Below, piece after piece: positions 1-9,615 of a stretch of DNA of 64,000 bases. A model generated the notes under the pieces. It saw only the letters and a program-made list of their open reading frames with translations. It was not told the DNA's origin and ran no database searches. Both the position numbers and the translations under genes were made by a program. This DNA is from Aureimonas altamirensis (GTDB taxonomy: Bacteria > Pseudomonadota > Alphaproteobacteria > Rhizobiales > Rhizobiaceae), in contig NZ_BBWQ01000012.1 of assembly GCF_001463885.1 (NCBI RefSeq), forward strand, positions 1 through 64,000, given 5' to 3'. Within the stretch, counting starts at the first letter, position 1, and each line of letters starts with the position of its first letter.

Positions 1-1513
1 AGCCCGGGAAGCCGCTACCGAGGCCGGGCAATCCGCCGGCCCCGCCGAGGCCGGGTGGCAGGCCGCCCGGCCCGCCGCCCGCCTGCATGGCCTTGGCCAT
101 TTCCTCGAGTTGCTTGGGGTCCATCTTGGACAGGTCCGGCATGCCGCCGCCGCCCGGCATGCCCATCTTGGCGCCGAGGCCACCCATGAGCTTGCCCATC
201 ATGCCGCCGCCCTTGCCCTTGCCGACCGACTTCATCATGTCGGCCATCTGCCGGTGCATCTTGAGCAGCTTGTTGATGTCGGCCGAATCGGTGCCGGAGC
301 CGAGCGCGATGCGCTTCTTGCGGCTGTGCTTGAGCAAATCGGGGTTGGCGCGCTCGGCAGCCGTCATCGACGAGATGATGGCAAGCTGGCGCTTGAGAAG
401 CGTATCGTCCAGCCCCGCCGCCGCAACCTGATTCTTGATCTTGCCCATGCCGGGCATCAGGCCCATCAGCCCGCCCATGCCGCCCATCTTCTGCATCTGG
501 CGGATCTGGTCGGACAGATCGTTGAGGTCGAACTTGCCCGAACGCATCTTCTTGGCCATCGCCGCGGCCTTTTCCGCGTCGATGTTTTCGGCTGCCTTCT
601 CGACCAGGGAGACGATGTCGCCCATGCCGAGGATGCGGTCGGCGATGCGCCCCGGGTGGAACTCCTCCAGAGCGTCCATCTTTTCGCCGACGCCGATCAG
701 CTTGATCGGCTTGCCGGTGACGGCGCGCATCGAGAGCGCGGCGCCGCCGCGGCCGTCGCCATCCACGCGCGTCAGGACGATACCGGATATGCCAACCCGC
801 TCATCGAAGGAGCGGGCCAGGTTCACGGCATCCTGACCGGTGAGTGAATCGGCCACGAGAAGAATTTCATGCGGGTTCGAGCGCGCCTTGATCTCGGCCA
901 TCTCGACCATCAGCGGCTCGTCGATATGGGTGCGGCCGGCGGTATCCAGAATAAGGACGTCATAGCCGCCCAGGCGCGCCGCCTGCGAGGCGCGAGAGGC
1001 GATCTCGACCGGCCCCTGACCTGCGATGATCGGCAGGGTGGCGACACCTGTCTGCTCGCCGAGGATACGAAGCTGCTCCTGCGCGGCGGGCCGCCGCGTA
1101 TCGAGCGAGGCCATCAGCACCTTCTTGCGCTGGCGCTCGGTCAGCCGCTTCGCCATCTTGCCGGTGGTGGTGGTCTTGCCCGAGCCCTGCAGGCCGACCA
1201 TCATGATGGTCACCGGTGCGGGGGCGTTCAGATCGATCGCGACCTGCTCCGAACCCAGCATGGCGACAAGCTCGTCATGGACGATCTTGACCACCATCTG
1301 GCCGGGCTTGATCGATTTCACGATCTCGGCGCCGACGGCCTTCTGGCGTACATTGTCGGTGAAGTCGCGCACCACCTCGAGGGCGACGTCCGCTTCCAGC
1401 AAGGCACGGCGCACCTCGCGCAGCGCAGCCGACACGTCTTTGTCGGACAGGGCGCCGCGGCCGGTAAGGCCGTTCAGGATGGACCCAAGGCGGTCCTGGA
1501 GGGATTCGAACAT
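1..1513 (-). CDS. ffh: Signal recognition particle GTPase Ffh (SRP54), 3' end cut by window edge
   Basis: Protein subunit of the signal recognition particle. It binds signal sequences of nascent membrane proteins together with 4.5S RNA and docks on FtsY, encoded 3.6 kb away. Translating the minus strand from the ATG at 1513 gives an N domain (about residues 1-90) and a GTPase domain with P-loop GLQGSGKTT near 107-115, DTRRPAAQEQL and an ILDTAGR motif. A Met/Gly-rich M domain follows, rich in MGGMGG and PGMGK stretches, which is typical of SRP54. About 504 codons are visible and the stop lies left of position 1. The Gly/Pro/Met-rich tail still running at the edge suggests a protein slightly over 500 residues. 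Start upstream region is shared with the divergent gene at 1786. Confidence 0.97.
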   Translation of the reverse strand, partial: MFESLQDRLGSILNGLTGRGALSDKDVSAALREVRRALLEADVALEVVRDFTDNVRQKAVGAEIVKSIKPGQMVVKIVHDELVAMLGSEQVAIDLNAPAPVTIMMVGLQGSGKTTTTGKMAKRLTERQRKKVLMASLDTRRPAAQEQLRILGEQTGVATLPIIAGQGPVEIASRASQAARLGGYDVLILDTAGRTHIDEPLMVEMAEIKARSNPHEILLVADSLTGQDAVNLARSFDERVGISGIVLTRVDGDGRGGAALSMRAVTGKPIKLIGVGEKMDALEEFHPGRIADRILGMGDIVSLVEKAAENIDAEKAAAMAKKMRSGKFDLNDLSDQIRQMQKMGGMGGLMGLMPGMGKIKNQVAAAGLDDTLLKRQLAIISSMTAAERANPDLLKHSRKKRIALGSGTDSADINKLLKMHRQMADMMKSVGKGKGGGMMGKLMGGLGAKMGMPGGGGMPDLSKMDPKQLEEMAKAMQAGGGPGGLPPGLGGAGGLPGLGSGFPG

Positions 1514-1735
1514 CGATTTCCTTTCCATTCATCTCGTACGGCATGGTGCCGAACGCCAGAATGGGGATGGACGGCAACCTCTCCAACCGGTAGCAACCAA
1601 AACGAAACGCATCCGCGGGCGAAACTCGCTGGCGGATGGTGACCTCCACGTGGCTTCCGCAAGGAAGGGGCGTGGTCGGTTGCTCGCGGACGGAACTGTC
1701 GCGGATCGCGCAGCTTTAAGCCTGTCTTCGCGCTT

Positions 1736-1789
1736 ATGTCAACCTGGGGGCCAGTCATGTCCGAACCTACCAACAGCAGGCCGCGATGA
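1736..1789 (+). CDS. Possible leader ORF (10 or 17 codons) coupled to the next gene
   Basis: A very short frame opens at ATG 1736, with a second in-frame ATG at 1757 that is preceded by a GGGGG tract at purine spacing. It ends with TGA at 1787-1789, overlapping the ATG of the following gene at 1786 in the ATGA arrangement used for translational coupling. The encoded peptide is [10 protein letters not shown] from the second ATG, or 17 residues from the first. No function can be assigned. It may be a translated leader setting expression of the phosphatase-fold protein, or chance. Confidence 0.3.
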   Translation: MSTWGPVMSEPTNSRPR

Positions 1790-2874
1790 GCTGGGGCATC
1801 GTGCTCGCCTGCCTGACGATCGTGCTCGTCATCGCCACCGCCCTGTCGTTCCTGCGGGTGGCGCATGGCTTCGTCCGCGTCTTCTCGTTTCCCCGCCTGC
1901 AGATACTTCTGGCGACTCTGGTGCTTCTGGCCTTTTCCATCGTCCTGCCCGCCGATGGCTGGATAAGCCCGGTCGCGTCCGCCTCCCTGGTCGCGGTCGC
2001 CATAGCGCAGATCGTGCCCATCGTGCAGTTCACGCCGCTGAGGAAAGCGCAGTCGCTGGCGTTCGACGGGCCGGACGACGATCCGTCCGTCGTCTCGATC
2101 CTGTCCTTCAACGTCAAGCAGTCGAACCGGCACTACGACAAGGCCCTGGCCGTCGCCGCGGCCGCCGATGCCGACATCGCGCTCTTCATGGAGGTCGATT
2201 CCGGCTGGGCGAAGGGGCTGGAGCCCCTCGCCGACCGGTATGAGCATGTGGTTTCCCATCCGCTCGACAACAGCTACGGGATGATCCTCTATTCCCGCCT
2301 GCCGCTCGTCGATGTCGCGGTGCGCGATCTGGTGATGGACGACATCCCATCCATCACCGCCACGGTGAGCCTGCGCAACAAGGACCGCTTCCGCCTGTAT
2401 TGCGTGCACCCGGAGCCCCCGGTCCCGGTCGTGGATTCCTACGGACGCGACGCCGAACTGGTGACGGTGGCCGGGCTCGTCCGCGAGGATACGTTGCCCT
2501 GCATCGTCACGGGCGATCTCAACGACGTTGCCTGGTCGCATACGACGCGGCTGTTCCAGCGCATTTCCCGGCTGCTCGATCCGCGCATCGGGCGCGGCTT
2601 CTATTCCACCTTCGACGCCCGTTTCTTCTTTATACGCTGGCCGCTGGACCACCTGTTCCACGATGCCCGCTTCCGCCTGGCCGGCATCAAGCGGCTGGAC
2701 CGGGCAGGCTCCGACCATTTCCCCATCCTGTTCCGACTGGCGCTGGGCAAGGGCGACATCGCCGCGGAAGAGCCCGAACAGATGGACGAAGCGGACCGGC
2801 AGGAGGCACGCGAGCTGCGCCGGGAAGGCGTGAAACTCGAGCGTGACCCGGTCGGCACCGACTGGGAAGGCTGA
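1786..2874 (+). CDS. Endonuclease/exonuclease/phosphatase-fold membrane protein
   Basis: A 362-residue protein with two or three hydrophobic segments in the first 85 residues, then an endonuclease/exonuclease/phosphatase (EEP) domain. Metal- and phosphate-handling motifs are visible in order: ILSFNVK near 106, FMEVD with Glu136, TGDLND near 242-247, and the terminal SDHFPI near 309. This is the architecture of the YafD-like membrane-anchored EEP family found widely in Proteobacteria; the substrate is unknown for most members. The ATG at 1786 follows AGCAGG and overlaps the stop of a short leader ORF. The gene diverges from ffh and runs toward dapF with a 47-base gap. Family assignment is firm, substrate is not. 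Confidence 0.85.
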   Translation: MSWGIVLACLTIVLVIATALSFLRVAHGFVRVFSFPRLQILLATLVLLAFSIVLPADGWISPVASASLVAVAIAQIVPIVQFTPLRKAQSLAFDGPDDDPSVVSILSFNVKQSNRHYDKALAVAAAADADIALFMEVDSGWAKGLEPLADRYEHVVSHPLDNSYGMILYSRLPLVDVAVRDLVMDDIPSITATVSLRNKDRFRLYCVHPEPPVPVVDSYGRDAELVTVAGLVREDTLPCIVTGDLNDVAWSHTTRLFQRISRLLDPRIGRGFYSTFDARFFFIRWPLDHLFHDARFRLAGIKRLDRAGSDHFPILFRLALGKGDIAAEEPEQMDEADRQEARELRREGVKLERDPVGTDWEG

Positions 2875-2921
2875 ACCCCCGGCGACTGGCAATCCAAGCA
2901 GAAAGACGGCATATAGCGGCC

Positions 2922-3806
2922 ATGGCACTCGACGTCCCCTTTTCCCGCATGAACGGGCTCGGCAACGAAATCCTCGTCGCCGACCTGCGCGGGCGTTCGG
3001 ACCGCATCACGCCGGCGGCAGCGGTGGCGCTGGCGGGCAAGGCCGAGACCCATTTCGATCAGATCATGGCGATCCACGATCCGAGAACCACCGGCACCGA
3101 TGCCGACATCGTCATCCTGAACGCCGATGGCAGCGAGGCCGGGGCCTGCGGCAACGGCACGCGCTGCGTGGTCCTGTATCTCGGGCGGCAGACGGGTGCG
3201 CAGGAATACCTCCTGCAGACGCGGCGCGGCATACTGGAGGCCCGGGCCCTGCCCGGCGGCCTCATCAGTGTCGACATGGGCGTGCCGCTGTTCGACTGGC
3301 AGGATATCCCGCTTGCGCATGCCATCGACGACACGAACGACGCCCCGGTGGACAGCGGACCGGAGGGCGCGCCGGTCCTGTCGCGGCCCGCGCTGGCCTC
3401 GATGGGCAACCCCCATGCGGTCTTCTTCATCGACCGCGGCGTGCAAACCGTCGACTTGGCCCGGCACGGCGCAGAGGTGGAGCATCACCCGCTGTTTCCC
3501 GACCGGGTCAATGTCAGCATCGCCCAGGTGACCGGGCCGACGGCGTTGACCATGCGCACCTTCGAGCGCGGCGTCGGCCTGACGCAGGCCTGCGGCTCTG
3601 CCGCCTGCGCCGCAGCCGTGCTTGCCGCGCGCACCGGCCGCGCCGGCCGCCGCCTGACCGTGACCGTGCCCGGCGGCGACCTGATCGTCGAATGGCGAGA
3701 CGATGGCCATGTGATGATGACCGGGCCCGCCGAACTGGAATGGGATGGTTTCCTGGATCCCGTCACGGGCGATCATCGCCGCGCCGCGCAGGAGAGCGCA
3801 GCCTGA
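2922..3806 (+). CDS. dapF: Diaminopimelate epimerase
   Basis: Converts LL- to meso-diaminopimelate in the lysine and peptidoglycan pathway, without cofactor, using two cysteines as acid and base. Both are present: Cys76 in GACGNGTRC and Cys224 in [10 protein letters not shown]. The N-terminal [10 protein letters not shown] motif matches the family, and 294 residues is a normal length. The ATG at 2922 starts the conserved region nearly at once. The stop overlaps the start of mtaB (ATGA at 3803-3809 region), so the two are probably translationally coupled, an arrangement common in Rhizobiales. Confidence 0.97.
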   Translation: MALDVPFSRMNGLGNEILVADLRGRSDRITPAAAVALAGKAETHFDQIMAIHDPRTTGTDADIVILNADGSEAGACGNGTRCVVLYLGRQTGAQEYLLQTRRGILEARALPGGLISVDMGVPLFDWQDIPLAHAIDDTNDAPVDSGPEGAPVLSRPALASMGNPHAVFFIDRGVQTVDLARHGAEVEHHPLFPDRVNVSIAQVTGPTALTMRTFERGVGLTQACGSAACAAAVLAARTGRAGRRLTVTVPGGDLIVEWRDDGHVMMTGPAELEWDGFLDPVTGDHRRAAQESAA

Positions 3807-5104
3807 TGACCGGCAAGCCTGCGATCGACGTGATATCCTTCGGCTGCCGCCTCAACACCTTCGAGGCGGAGATCATGAAGCGCGAGGCGGCGGCGGCCGG
3901 CCTTGGCGCTGCCGACGCCGTTCCCGCCATCATCATCAACACCTGCGCCGTCACCGGCGAGGCGGTGCGCCAGGCGCGCCAGGCGGTGCGCCGCGCCCGC
4001 CGCGACAACCCGTCCGCACGCATCATCGTCACCGGCTGCGCCGCGCAGACCGAGGGCGAAACCTTCGCCCGGATGGACGAGGTGGATGCCGTCATCGGCA
4101 ATGACGACAAGTTGAAGGCCGACAGCTACAGAAGCCTGCCCGATTTCGGCGTGTCCGCCGAAGAGAAGGTGCGCGTCAACGATATCATGAGCGTCCGCGA
4201 GACGGCGGGCCATATGGTGGACGCCATCGAAGGCCGTGCCCGCGCCATCGTGCAGGTCCAGAACGGCTGCGACCATCGCTGCACCTTCTGCATCATCCCC
4301 TTCGGACGCGGCAACTCCCGTTCGGTGCCCATGGGCGCCGCGGTGGCGCAGGTGCGCCGCCTGGTGGATGCCGGTTACCGCGAGGTGGTTTTGTCCGGCG
4401 TCGACATGACGAGCTGGGGTGCCGACCTGCCGGGCGCGCCGCGCCTGGGTACGCTGGTGCAGGCCATCCTTCGCCATGTGCCCGACCTGCCCCGCCTGCG
4501 CCTGTCGTCCATCGACTCCATCGAAGCCGACCCGGCCCTTCTGGACGCCATCGGCACGGAGATGCGGCTGATGCCGCATCTGCACCTGTCGCTGCAGGCC
4601 GGCGACAACATGATCCTGAAGCGCATGAAGCGCCGTCACAGCCGCGAAGACGCCATCGCCTTCTGTGTCGACATGCGGTCGCGCCGGCCCGACATCGTCT
4701 ACGGCGCCGACATCATCGCAGGCTTTCCGACGGAAACGGACGCGATGTTCGAAAATTCGCTCCGCCTCGTGGAAGAGTGCGGGCTGACGCATCTTCACGT
4801 GTTTCCCTTTTCGCCGCGCAAGGGCACCCCTGCGGCCCGCATGCCGCAACTGCCCAAGGCCGTCGGCAAGGAGCGAGCCGCGCTTCTGCGTGCGCGGGGC
4901 GAGGCGGCGCACGCGGCACATCTGGCGCGGCTGGTGGGCACGCGGCAGCGCATCCTGGTCGAGCGCGAGGGCCTTGGCCGCGCCGAAGACTTCACCCTTG
5001 CCGACATCGCGGTCGGCGCCCCCGGCGAAATCGTCGAGGCCGAGATCATCGGCCAGACAGGCGAACGCCTGGTTGCGCGGCCTCTGATGGCCGCCGCCGC
5101 CTGA
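3806..5104 (+). CDS. mtaB: tRNA N6-threonylcarbamoyladenosine 2-methylthiotransferase
   Basis: Radical-SAM methylthiotransferase that converts t6A37 to ms2t6A37 in tRNAs reading ANN codons. The 432-residue protein has an N-terminal UPF0004 domain with three cluster cysteines (Cys14 in FGCRLNTFE, Cys47 in NTCAVTGEA, Cys78 in VTGCAAQ). The radical-SAM motif GCDHRCTFC follows, with Cys155, Cys159 and Cys162, and then a C-terminal TRAM-like segment. The CRLNTFE spelling and CAVT fit MtaB rather than MiaB or RimO. The start is the ATG overlapping the dapF stop. The tRNA t6A enzyme tsaD is also in this window, but 53 kb away. Confidence 0.95.
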   Translation: MTGKPAIDVISFGCRLNTFEAEIMKREAAAAGLGAADAVPAIIINTCAVTGEAVRQARQAVRRARRDNPSARIIVTGCAAQTEGETFARMDEVDAVIGNDDKLKADSYRSLPDFGVSAEEKVRVNDIMSVRETAGHMVDAIEGRARAIVQVQNGCDHRCTFCIIPFGRGNSRSVPMGAAVAQVRRLVDAGYREVVLSGVDMTSWGADLPGAPRLGTLVQAILRHVPDLPRLRLSSIDSIEADPALLDAIGTEMRLMPHLHLSLQAGDNMILKRMKRRHSREDAIAFCVDMRSRRPDIVYGADIIAGFPTETDAMFENSLRLVEECGLTHLHVFPFSPRKGTPAARMPQLPKAVGKERAALLRARGEAAHAAHLARLVGTRQRILVEREGLGRAEDFTLADIAVGAPGEIVEAEIIGQTGERLVARPLMAAAA

Positions 5105-5126
5105 CCCCTATCGAACTGGAGACTTC

Positions 5127-6599
5127 ATGGCAGAGCAGAAAGGCTTCTTTCGCCGCATCTTCACTTTCGGCCAGGACGATTCCGCCGCTCCGGCAGAGTC
5201 TGCCCCGACGCAGGTGGTGCCGGCGGACGTTGCGCCGCGCGAAGCCGAGCCGATCGAGCCCCTGGTTGAAGAACCCCTGGTCGACGGGCCCCTGGTTGCC
5301 GACGCGCCTGCCCCGGCCGATGGCGACGATTTCGCCTTCCTGGAAGAGCCGGGCGTACCCGACACCGAGCCGGATGCCGACTTCGACTGGCTTAAGGAGG
5401 ACGCGCCGGACGTCGAGGCCATCGAGGAAGCCGAAGCGACCCTGATCGAAGAGGATGGCGGCCTGCCCGCGCCCGAGCCGGTCGTGGAAGCTGCCGCCGA
5501 AAGCATCCCCGTCGAAGAGATCGAGCTGCCGCCGGAAGAAGAGGAAGACGACGATTCCTTCGCCTGGCTCGACGAGCCGGTCGAGCCGGAGCCGGACGCC
5601 GAGGAAACCGATCAGCCCGGCTGGCGTGTCGTCGAGGCCAAGCAGGCCGCTGCCGGCGCGGCATTGGCGGCCGAGCCCGCGCGAAGCTGGTTCCAGCGGC
5701 TGCGCGATGGTCTTTCGCGCTCGTCCGGGCAATTGTCGGGGCAGATCACCTCTCTCTTCACCAAGCGCCGCCTCGACGAAGAGACGCTGCAGGATTTCGA
5801 GGACGTGCTGATCCAGGCCGACCTTGGGGTAGAGACGGCAACCCGCATCACCGAACGTCTGTCCGAGGGGCGTTACGGCAAGGAGATTACCGGAGAGGCG
5901 GTGCGCGCCATCCTGGCCGAGGAGGTCGAGCGTTCGCTGGCGCCCGTCGCCCGGCCGCTGGAGCTCGATCTTTCGGTCAAGCCGCATGTGATCCTGGTGG
6001 TCGGCGTCAACGGCACCGGCAAGACGACCACGATCGGCAAGCTGGCCGCCAAGCTGACGCGCGGCGGCCTGAAGGTCACGCTGGCGGCCGGCGATACGTT
6101 CCGCGCCGCTGCGGTGGAGCAGTTGAAGATATGGGGCGAGCGCACCGGCTCGGCTGTCGTTGCCCGCGACATCGGCGCCGACGCGGCGGGACTGGCCTTC
6201 GAAGCCTATGACGAGGCATTGCGAAACGGCTCGGACGTGCTCATCATCGACACCGCCGGCCGGCTGCAGAACCGCACCGAACTGATGGCCGAGCTGGAAA
6301 AGATCGTGCGCGTGCTGCGCAAGCGCGCGCCCGATGCGCCGCATACCGTGCTGCAGACACTGGATGCCACGACGGGACAGAACGCCATGAGCCAGGTGGA
6401 GATATTCCGCAACGTCGCCGGAGTGAACGGACTGGTGATGACCAAGCTCGACGGTACGGCACGCGGCGGCATCCTGGTGGCCATCGCCACGCGTCACGCC
6501 TTGCCGGTCTATTTCATCGGCGTCGGTGAAGGCATAGACGATCTGGAACCGTTCAAGGCACGCGATTTCGCCGAGGCGATCGCCGGCCACGCGGCCTGA
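5127..6599 (+). CDS. ftsY: Signal recognition particle receptor FtsY
   Basis: Membrane-associated GTPase that receives the Ffh-ribosome complex. The first 170 residues form a very acidic A domain, rich in Glu, Asp, Pro and Ala, as usual for FtsY. The N domain follows, then the G domain with P-loop GVNGTGKTTT near 293-302, AAGDTFRAAAVEQL, a DTAGR motif near 375-379 and TKLDGTARGG near the C-terminus. The gene starts at ATG 5127 after CTGGAG, 22 bases behind mtaB, and continues into ispZ 18 bases later, suggesting one transcript dapF-mtaB-ftsY-ispZ. Confidence 0.97.
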   Translation: MAEQKGFFRRIFTFGQDDSAAPAESAPTQVVPADVAPREAEPIEPLVEEPLVDGPLVADAPAPADGDDFAFLEEPGVPDTEPDADFDWLKEDAPDVEAIEEAEATLIEEDGGLPAPEPVVEAAAESIPVEEIELPPEEEEDDDSFAWLDEPVEPEPDAEETDQPGWRVVEAKQAAAGAALAAEPARSWFQRLRDGLSRSSGQLSGQITSLFTKRRLDEETLQDFEDVLIQADLGVETATRITERLSEGRYGKEITGEAVRAILAEEVERSLAPVARPLELDLSVKPHVILVVGVNGTGKTTTIGKLAAKLTRGGLKVTLAAGDTFRAAAVEQLKIWGERTGSAVVARDIGADAAGLAFEAYDEALRNGSDVLIIDTAGRLQNRTELMAELEKIVRVLRKRAPDAPHTVLQTLDATTGQNAMSQVEIFRNVAGVNGLVMTKLDGTARGGILVAIATRHALPVYFIGVGEGIDDLEPFKARDFAEAIAGHAA

Positions 6600-6617
6600 G
6601 CACCGAAGGAGCACGAG

Positions 6618-7271
6618 ATGTCCGAACGCATCGTCGAGGAAGCCCCCAACAGGCCGGGTCGCAAGGAAATGAACCCCATCGTCAAGTTCGCGCTCGAACT
6701 TGGACCTCTGGTGGTCTTCTTCTTTGCCAACAACAGGGGTAAGGCCATTGCCGAGGCGGTGCCCGCGCTGGGCGCGCTCGGGGGACCGCTCTTCGTCGCA
6801 ACGGCGCTCTTCATGCTGGCGACGGTGGTTTCGCTGACCGTGTCCTGGATCATGGTCCGGACGCTGCCGATCATGCCCATCGTATCGGGTGTCGTCGTCG
6901 TGGTGTTCGGCACGCTGACGCTGTGGCTGCAGGACGAAGTCTTCATCAAGATGAAGCCTACCATCGTCAACGGCCTGTTCGCCGCCGTTCTCTTAGGCGG
7001 GCTGGCTTTCGGCAAGCCGCTGCTTGGCTATGTCTTCGACCAGGCCTTCAAGCTCGACAACGAGGGCTGGCGCAAGCTGACGCTGCGCTGGGGGCTGTTC
7101 TTCGTTTTCCTTGCCGTGCTGAACGAAGTGGTCTGGCGCCTGTTCTCCACCGACTTCTGGGTGGCGTTCAAGGTCTGGGGTACGATGCCCATCACCATCG
7201 CCTTCATGCTGGCGCAGTTTCCCCTGTTGAAGCGCCACGCCACGGAGCCGCTCTTCGATACCAAGAAGTAG
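6618..7271 (+). CDS. ispZ: Inner-membrane septation protein A (IspZ/YciB family)
   Basis: A 217-residue polytopic membrane protein with five or six hydrophobic helices. Family hallmarks are the opening [20 protein letters not shown], the central segment with [16 protein letters not shown], and LNEVVWR near the C-terminus. Members take part in cell division or envelope maintenance and interact with elongasome and divisome proteins in E. coli. A strong AAGGAG precedes the ATG. Adjacency to ftsY is conserved in Rhizobiales. Confidence 0.93.
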   Translation: MSERIVEEAPNRPGRKEMNPIVKFALELGPLVVFFFANNRGKAIAEAVPALGALGGPLFVATALFMLATVVSLTVSWIMVRTLPIMPIVSGVVVVVFGTLTLWLQDEVFIKMKPTIVNGLFAAVLLGGLAFGKPLLGYVFDQAFKLDNEGWRKLTLRWGLFFVFLAVLNEVVWRLFSTDFWVAFKVWGTMPITIAFMLAQFPLLKRHATEPLFDTKK

Positions 7272-7334
7272 CGCGTTGCAAATCCTCTTCAGGCTCCCAC
7301 CTTTCCCATCGAAGGTATTCAAGGAGCGCTGAGC

Positions 7335-8135
7335 ATGATCGACGCACAAAAACTTCTCGACCAGTTTCTCGGCACGGGGCGCGGTGCGCCCAGGGCGGGT
7401 GCGGGCCAAGGTGGCATGCAGACGGGCCAAAGCGGGCTCGGCGCCGGCCTGCCGGGCGGGCTCGGAGACCTCGTGGGCAGCGTCCTCGGGGGCAGAAGCG
7501 GCGGTGGCCGGGGTGGCGGTATCGGTGGCGGCATGGGCGGCGCGCTCGGCCCCGTGATCGCCGGCGGCCTCGCCTCCTATCTCCTGCGCGGCAAGAATGC
7601 CAAGAAGCTCGGCGGCTCTGCCCTCAGGCTCGGCGGCCTGGCCCTGGTTGCCGGCCTCGGCTACAAGGCCTGGCAGAATTATCAGGCGCAGCAGGCCGGC
7701 AATACGGCCAATCGCATCGCCCCCGGCGAGATTCCGGACGCGTCGGATACTGCCTTCATCCCGCCCCCCGGCGAAGAGCAGGAATATGCCCGCCTGCTTC
7801 TGTCGGCCATGATTGCCGCCGCCAAGGCGGACGGCAGCATCGACAGCGGCGAAGAGGAAGCGATCTTCGGCAAGATGGACGGGCTCGAACTCGATGCCGA
7901 AGAAAAGTCGCTGGTGATGGACGAGCTGCGCCGCCCGATGCCGGTGGAAGATCTTGCCGCGCAGGCCCGCACACCCGAGGCCGGGGTTGAAGTGTATCTC
8001 GCCTCGCTGATGGCCATCGACGCCGATACGCCGGCCGAACGCGACTATCTGCAAAGGCTTGCCGCCGCGCTGCGCCTCCCCCCGGACCTCGTCGCAGAGA
8101 TCCACGATGCGCATGAGAACGCCCTGCAGGCATGA
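7335..8135 (+). CDS. DUF533 / TerB-like protein
   Basis: A 266-residue protein of the DUF533 (YebE-like) family. The N-terminus (MIDAQKLLDQFLG) runs into a long Gly-rich stretch, about residues 17-75. A hydrophobic segment with LASYLLRGKNAKKLGG and LALVAGLGYKAWQNY follows. The last 120 residues are an acidic helical TerB-like domain (LLLSAMIAAAKADGSIDSGEEEAIFGKM...), in which the Asp-rich turn resembles the metal-binding region of tellurite-resistance protein TerB. The function of DUF533 is not established. RBS AAGGAG lies ahead of the ATG. A second, true TerB-family gene is at 51689. Confidence 0.85.
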   Translation: MIDAQKLLDQFLGTGRGAPRAGAGQGGMQTGQSGLGAGLPGGLGDLVGSVLGGRSGGGRGGGIGGGMGGALGPVIAGGLASYLLRGKNAKKLGGSALRLGGLALVAGLGYKAWQNYQAQQAGNTANRIAPGEIPDASDTAFIPPPGEEQEYARLLLSAMIAAAKADGSIDSGEEEAIFGKMDGLELDAEEKSLVMDELRRPMPVEDLAAQARTPEAGVEVYLASLMAIDADTPAERDYLQRLAAALRLPPDLVAEIHDAHENALQA

Positions 8136-8211
8136 TACGGTGGCATTGACCGCGCGCCCGCCGCTCCCTTACTGAGGGTGTGCGCGGGGTCTCGCGCGGA
8201 GGAATGTCGAC

Positions 8212-9429
8212 ATGCGGACAGGGTCCCGTCTCGGATACGCAAGGCCGGCCATCGTGCTGGCCTGCGGCGCGGCGATCGTCACCATCTCCATGGGTCTGCG
8301 CCAGTCCTTCGGCCTCTATATGCGCCCGGTCGAGCTGGAGCTGGGCGTCAGCCGCGAAGCCTTCGGTCTTGCCATTGCCGTCCAGACACTGATTCTCGGC
8401 CTGGCTCAGCCCTTCGTCGGCGCGCTGGCGGACAAGCATGGGTCCGGCCGTGTCGCAGCCGTGGGCGGCCTCCTCTATGCGCTGTCGCTGGCGCTGGCCG
8501 GCATGGCCGGCAGCGCCCTCGGGTTGAACCTTTCGCTGGGTCTTCTGGCCGGCGTCGCCATGACGGGCATCACATTCGTGGTCATTCTGGGCGCCGTCGG
8601 CCGCGCCGTGCCCCCGGAAAAGCGCGGGACGGCCATCGGCATCGCGACGGCCGGCGGCTCTTTCGGACAGTTCATGGTGGTGCCGCTGACGCAGGGGCTG
8701 ATCACCAGCTTCGGCTGGCGTGAAACCATGCTGCTCGGTGCGGCGCTGGCGCTTGCCATCGTCGTGCTGGCGCGCGGCATAGCCGGCCTTCCGGCCGGCG
8801 GGCCGACAAGCGCCGCCCGGCAGCAGAGCCTCAAGGAGGCGCTGGGCGAGGCATCCCGCCATCCGGGCTACTGGCTTCTGAACTTCGGCTTTTTCGTCTG
8901 CGGCTTCCACGTCGCCTTCATCTCCACCCACCTGCCTGCCTTCCTGGCCGATCAGGGACTGGACCCTGCCATCGGGGCGCGGGCGCTGGCGCTCATCGGC
9001 CTGTTCAATATTCTCGGCTCCTATGTCTTCGGCCTCAGCGCCGACAAGCTGCGCAAGAAGTATGTCCTGTCCGCGCTGTACTTCGCCCGGTCGGCGGTCA
9101 TCGTCGCCTTTCTGGCGGTGCCGTTCACCCCGCTCAGCGCAACGCTCTTCGCCTGTGCCATCGGTTTCCTGTGGCTCGGCACCGTGCCGCTGACCAGCGG
9201 GCTCGTCAGCCAGATCTTCGGCGTGCGGTACCTGGCCACGCTGTTCGGCATCGTGTTCATGAGCCATCAGGTGGGCGGCTTCTTCGGGGCATGGCTGGCA
9301 GGCCGCTTTTTCGAGGGCACCGGCAGCTACGATCTTGCCTGGCAGGTATCCATCGCGCTCGGCCTTCTGGCCGGCGTGGTCAACCTGCCGATCCGCGACC
9401 GGCCCATCCTGCGGGCGCAGGCGGCATGA
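8212..9429 (+). CDS. MFS transporter
   Basis: A 405-residue major facilitator with twelve predicted helices. It opens AIVLACGAAIVTISMGLRQSFGLYMRPVELELGVSREAFGLA in the first 60 residues, the pattern of the oxalate/formate or monocarboxylate-like (OFA/MCT) branch. The loop 2-3 motif (GALADKHGSGRVAAVGG) is recognisable. The substrate cannot be told from sequence. The ATG at 8212 is preceded by GGAGG. Its stop overlaps the start of a 43-residue membrane protein. Downstream is an amino-acid ABC importer, but there is no evidence they share a substrate. Confidence 0.88.
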   Translation: MRTGSRLGYARPAIVLACGAAIVTISMGLRQSFGLYMRPVELELGVSREAFGLAIAVQTLILGLAQPFVGALADKHGSGRVAAVGGLLYALSLALAGMAGSALGLNLSLGLLAGVAMTGITFVVILGAVGRAVPPEKRGTAIGIATAGGSFGQFMVVPLTQGLITSFGWRETMLLGAALALAIVVLARGIAGLPAGGPTSAARQQSLKEALGEASRHPGYWLLNFGFFVCGFHVAFISTHLPAFLADQGLDPAIGARALALIGLFNILGSYVFGLSADKLRKKYVLSALYFARSAVIVAFLAVPFTPLSATLFACAIGFLWLGTVPLTSGLVSQIFGVRYLATLFGIVFMSHQVGGFFGAWLAGRFFEGTGSYDLAWQVSIALGLLAGVVNLPIRDRPILRAQAA

Positions 9430-9557
9430 GCGGCAGGCTCGCCCTCAGGGCCGCGACGGCGGCCGGCATCCTCGTGGCGCTGGCGGGCGGATTATGGCTT
9501 TGGGAGGCGCATGGCCTTGCCATATGGACGGGCTCGGCCTTCATTTTCTGCCTCTAG
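9426..9557 (+). CDS. Small single-span membrane protein, 43 residues
   Basis: This frame starts at the ATG overlapping the MFS stop (ATGA) and ends in TAG at 9555-9557. The product is 43 residues: MSGRLALRAATAAG, then a hydrophobic helix of about 20 residues (ILVALAGGLWLWEAHGL), then AIWTGSAFIFCL. The ATGA coupling, the membrane helix and third-position GC bias like the neighbours all support a real gene. I do not recognise the family. A role as accessory subunit of the MFS carrier is inference from position only. Confidence 0.55.
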   Translation: MSGRLALRAATAAGILVALAGGLWLWEAHGLAIWTGSAFIFCL

Positions 9558-9615
9558 GCATTACCTGTGCAGGCAAGGGAGCTCCGCCCCCGCACGACCA
9601 AGACAGGATTGTCCC

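Noticed and set aside
110-1642. Long plus-strand frames across the ffh region and similar long frames antisense to many genes (for example 30367-32517 and 15501-18551 on the minus strand)
   Set aside because: They mirror real genes in other frames, have Arg/His/Gly-rich composition without domains, and arise from the high GC content that removes stop codons.
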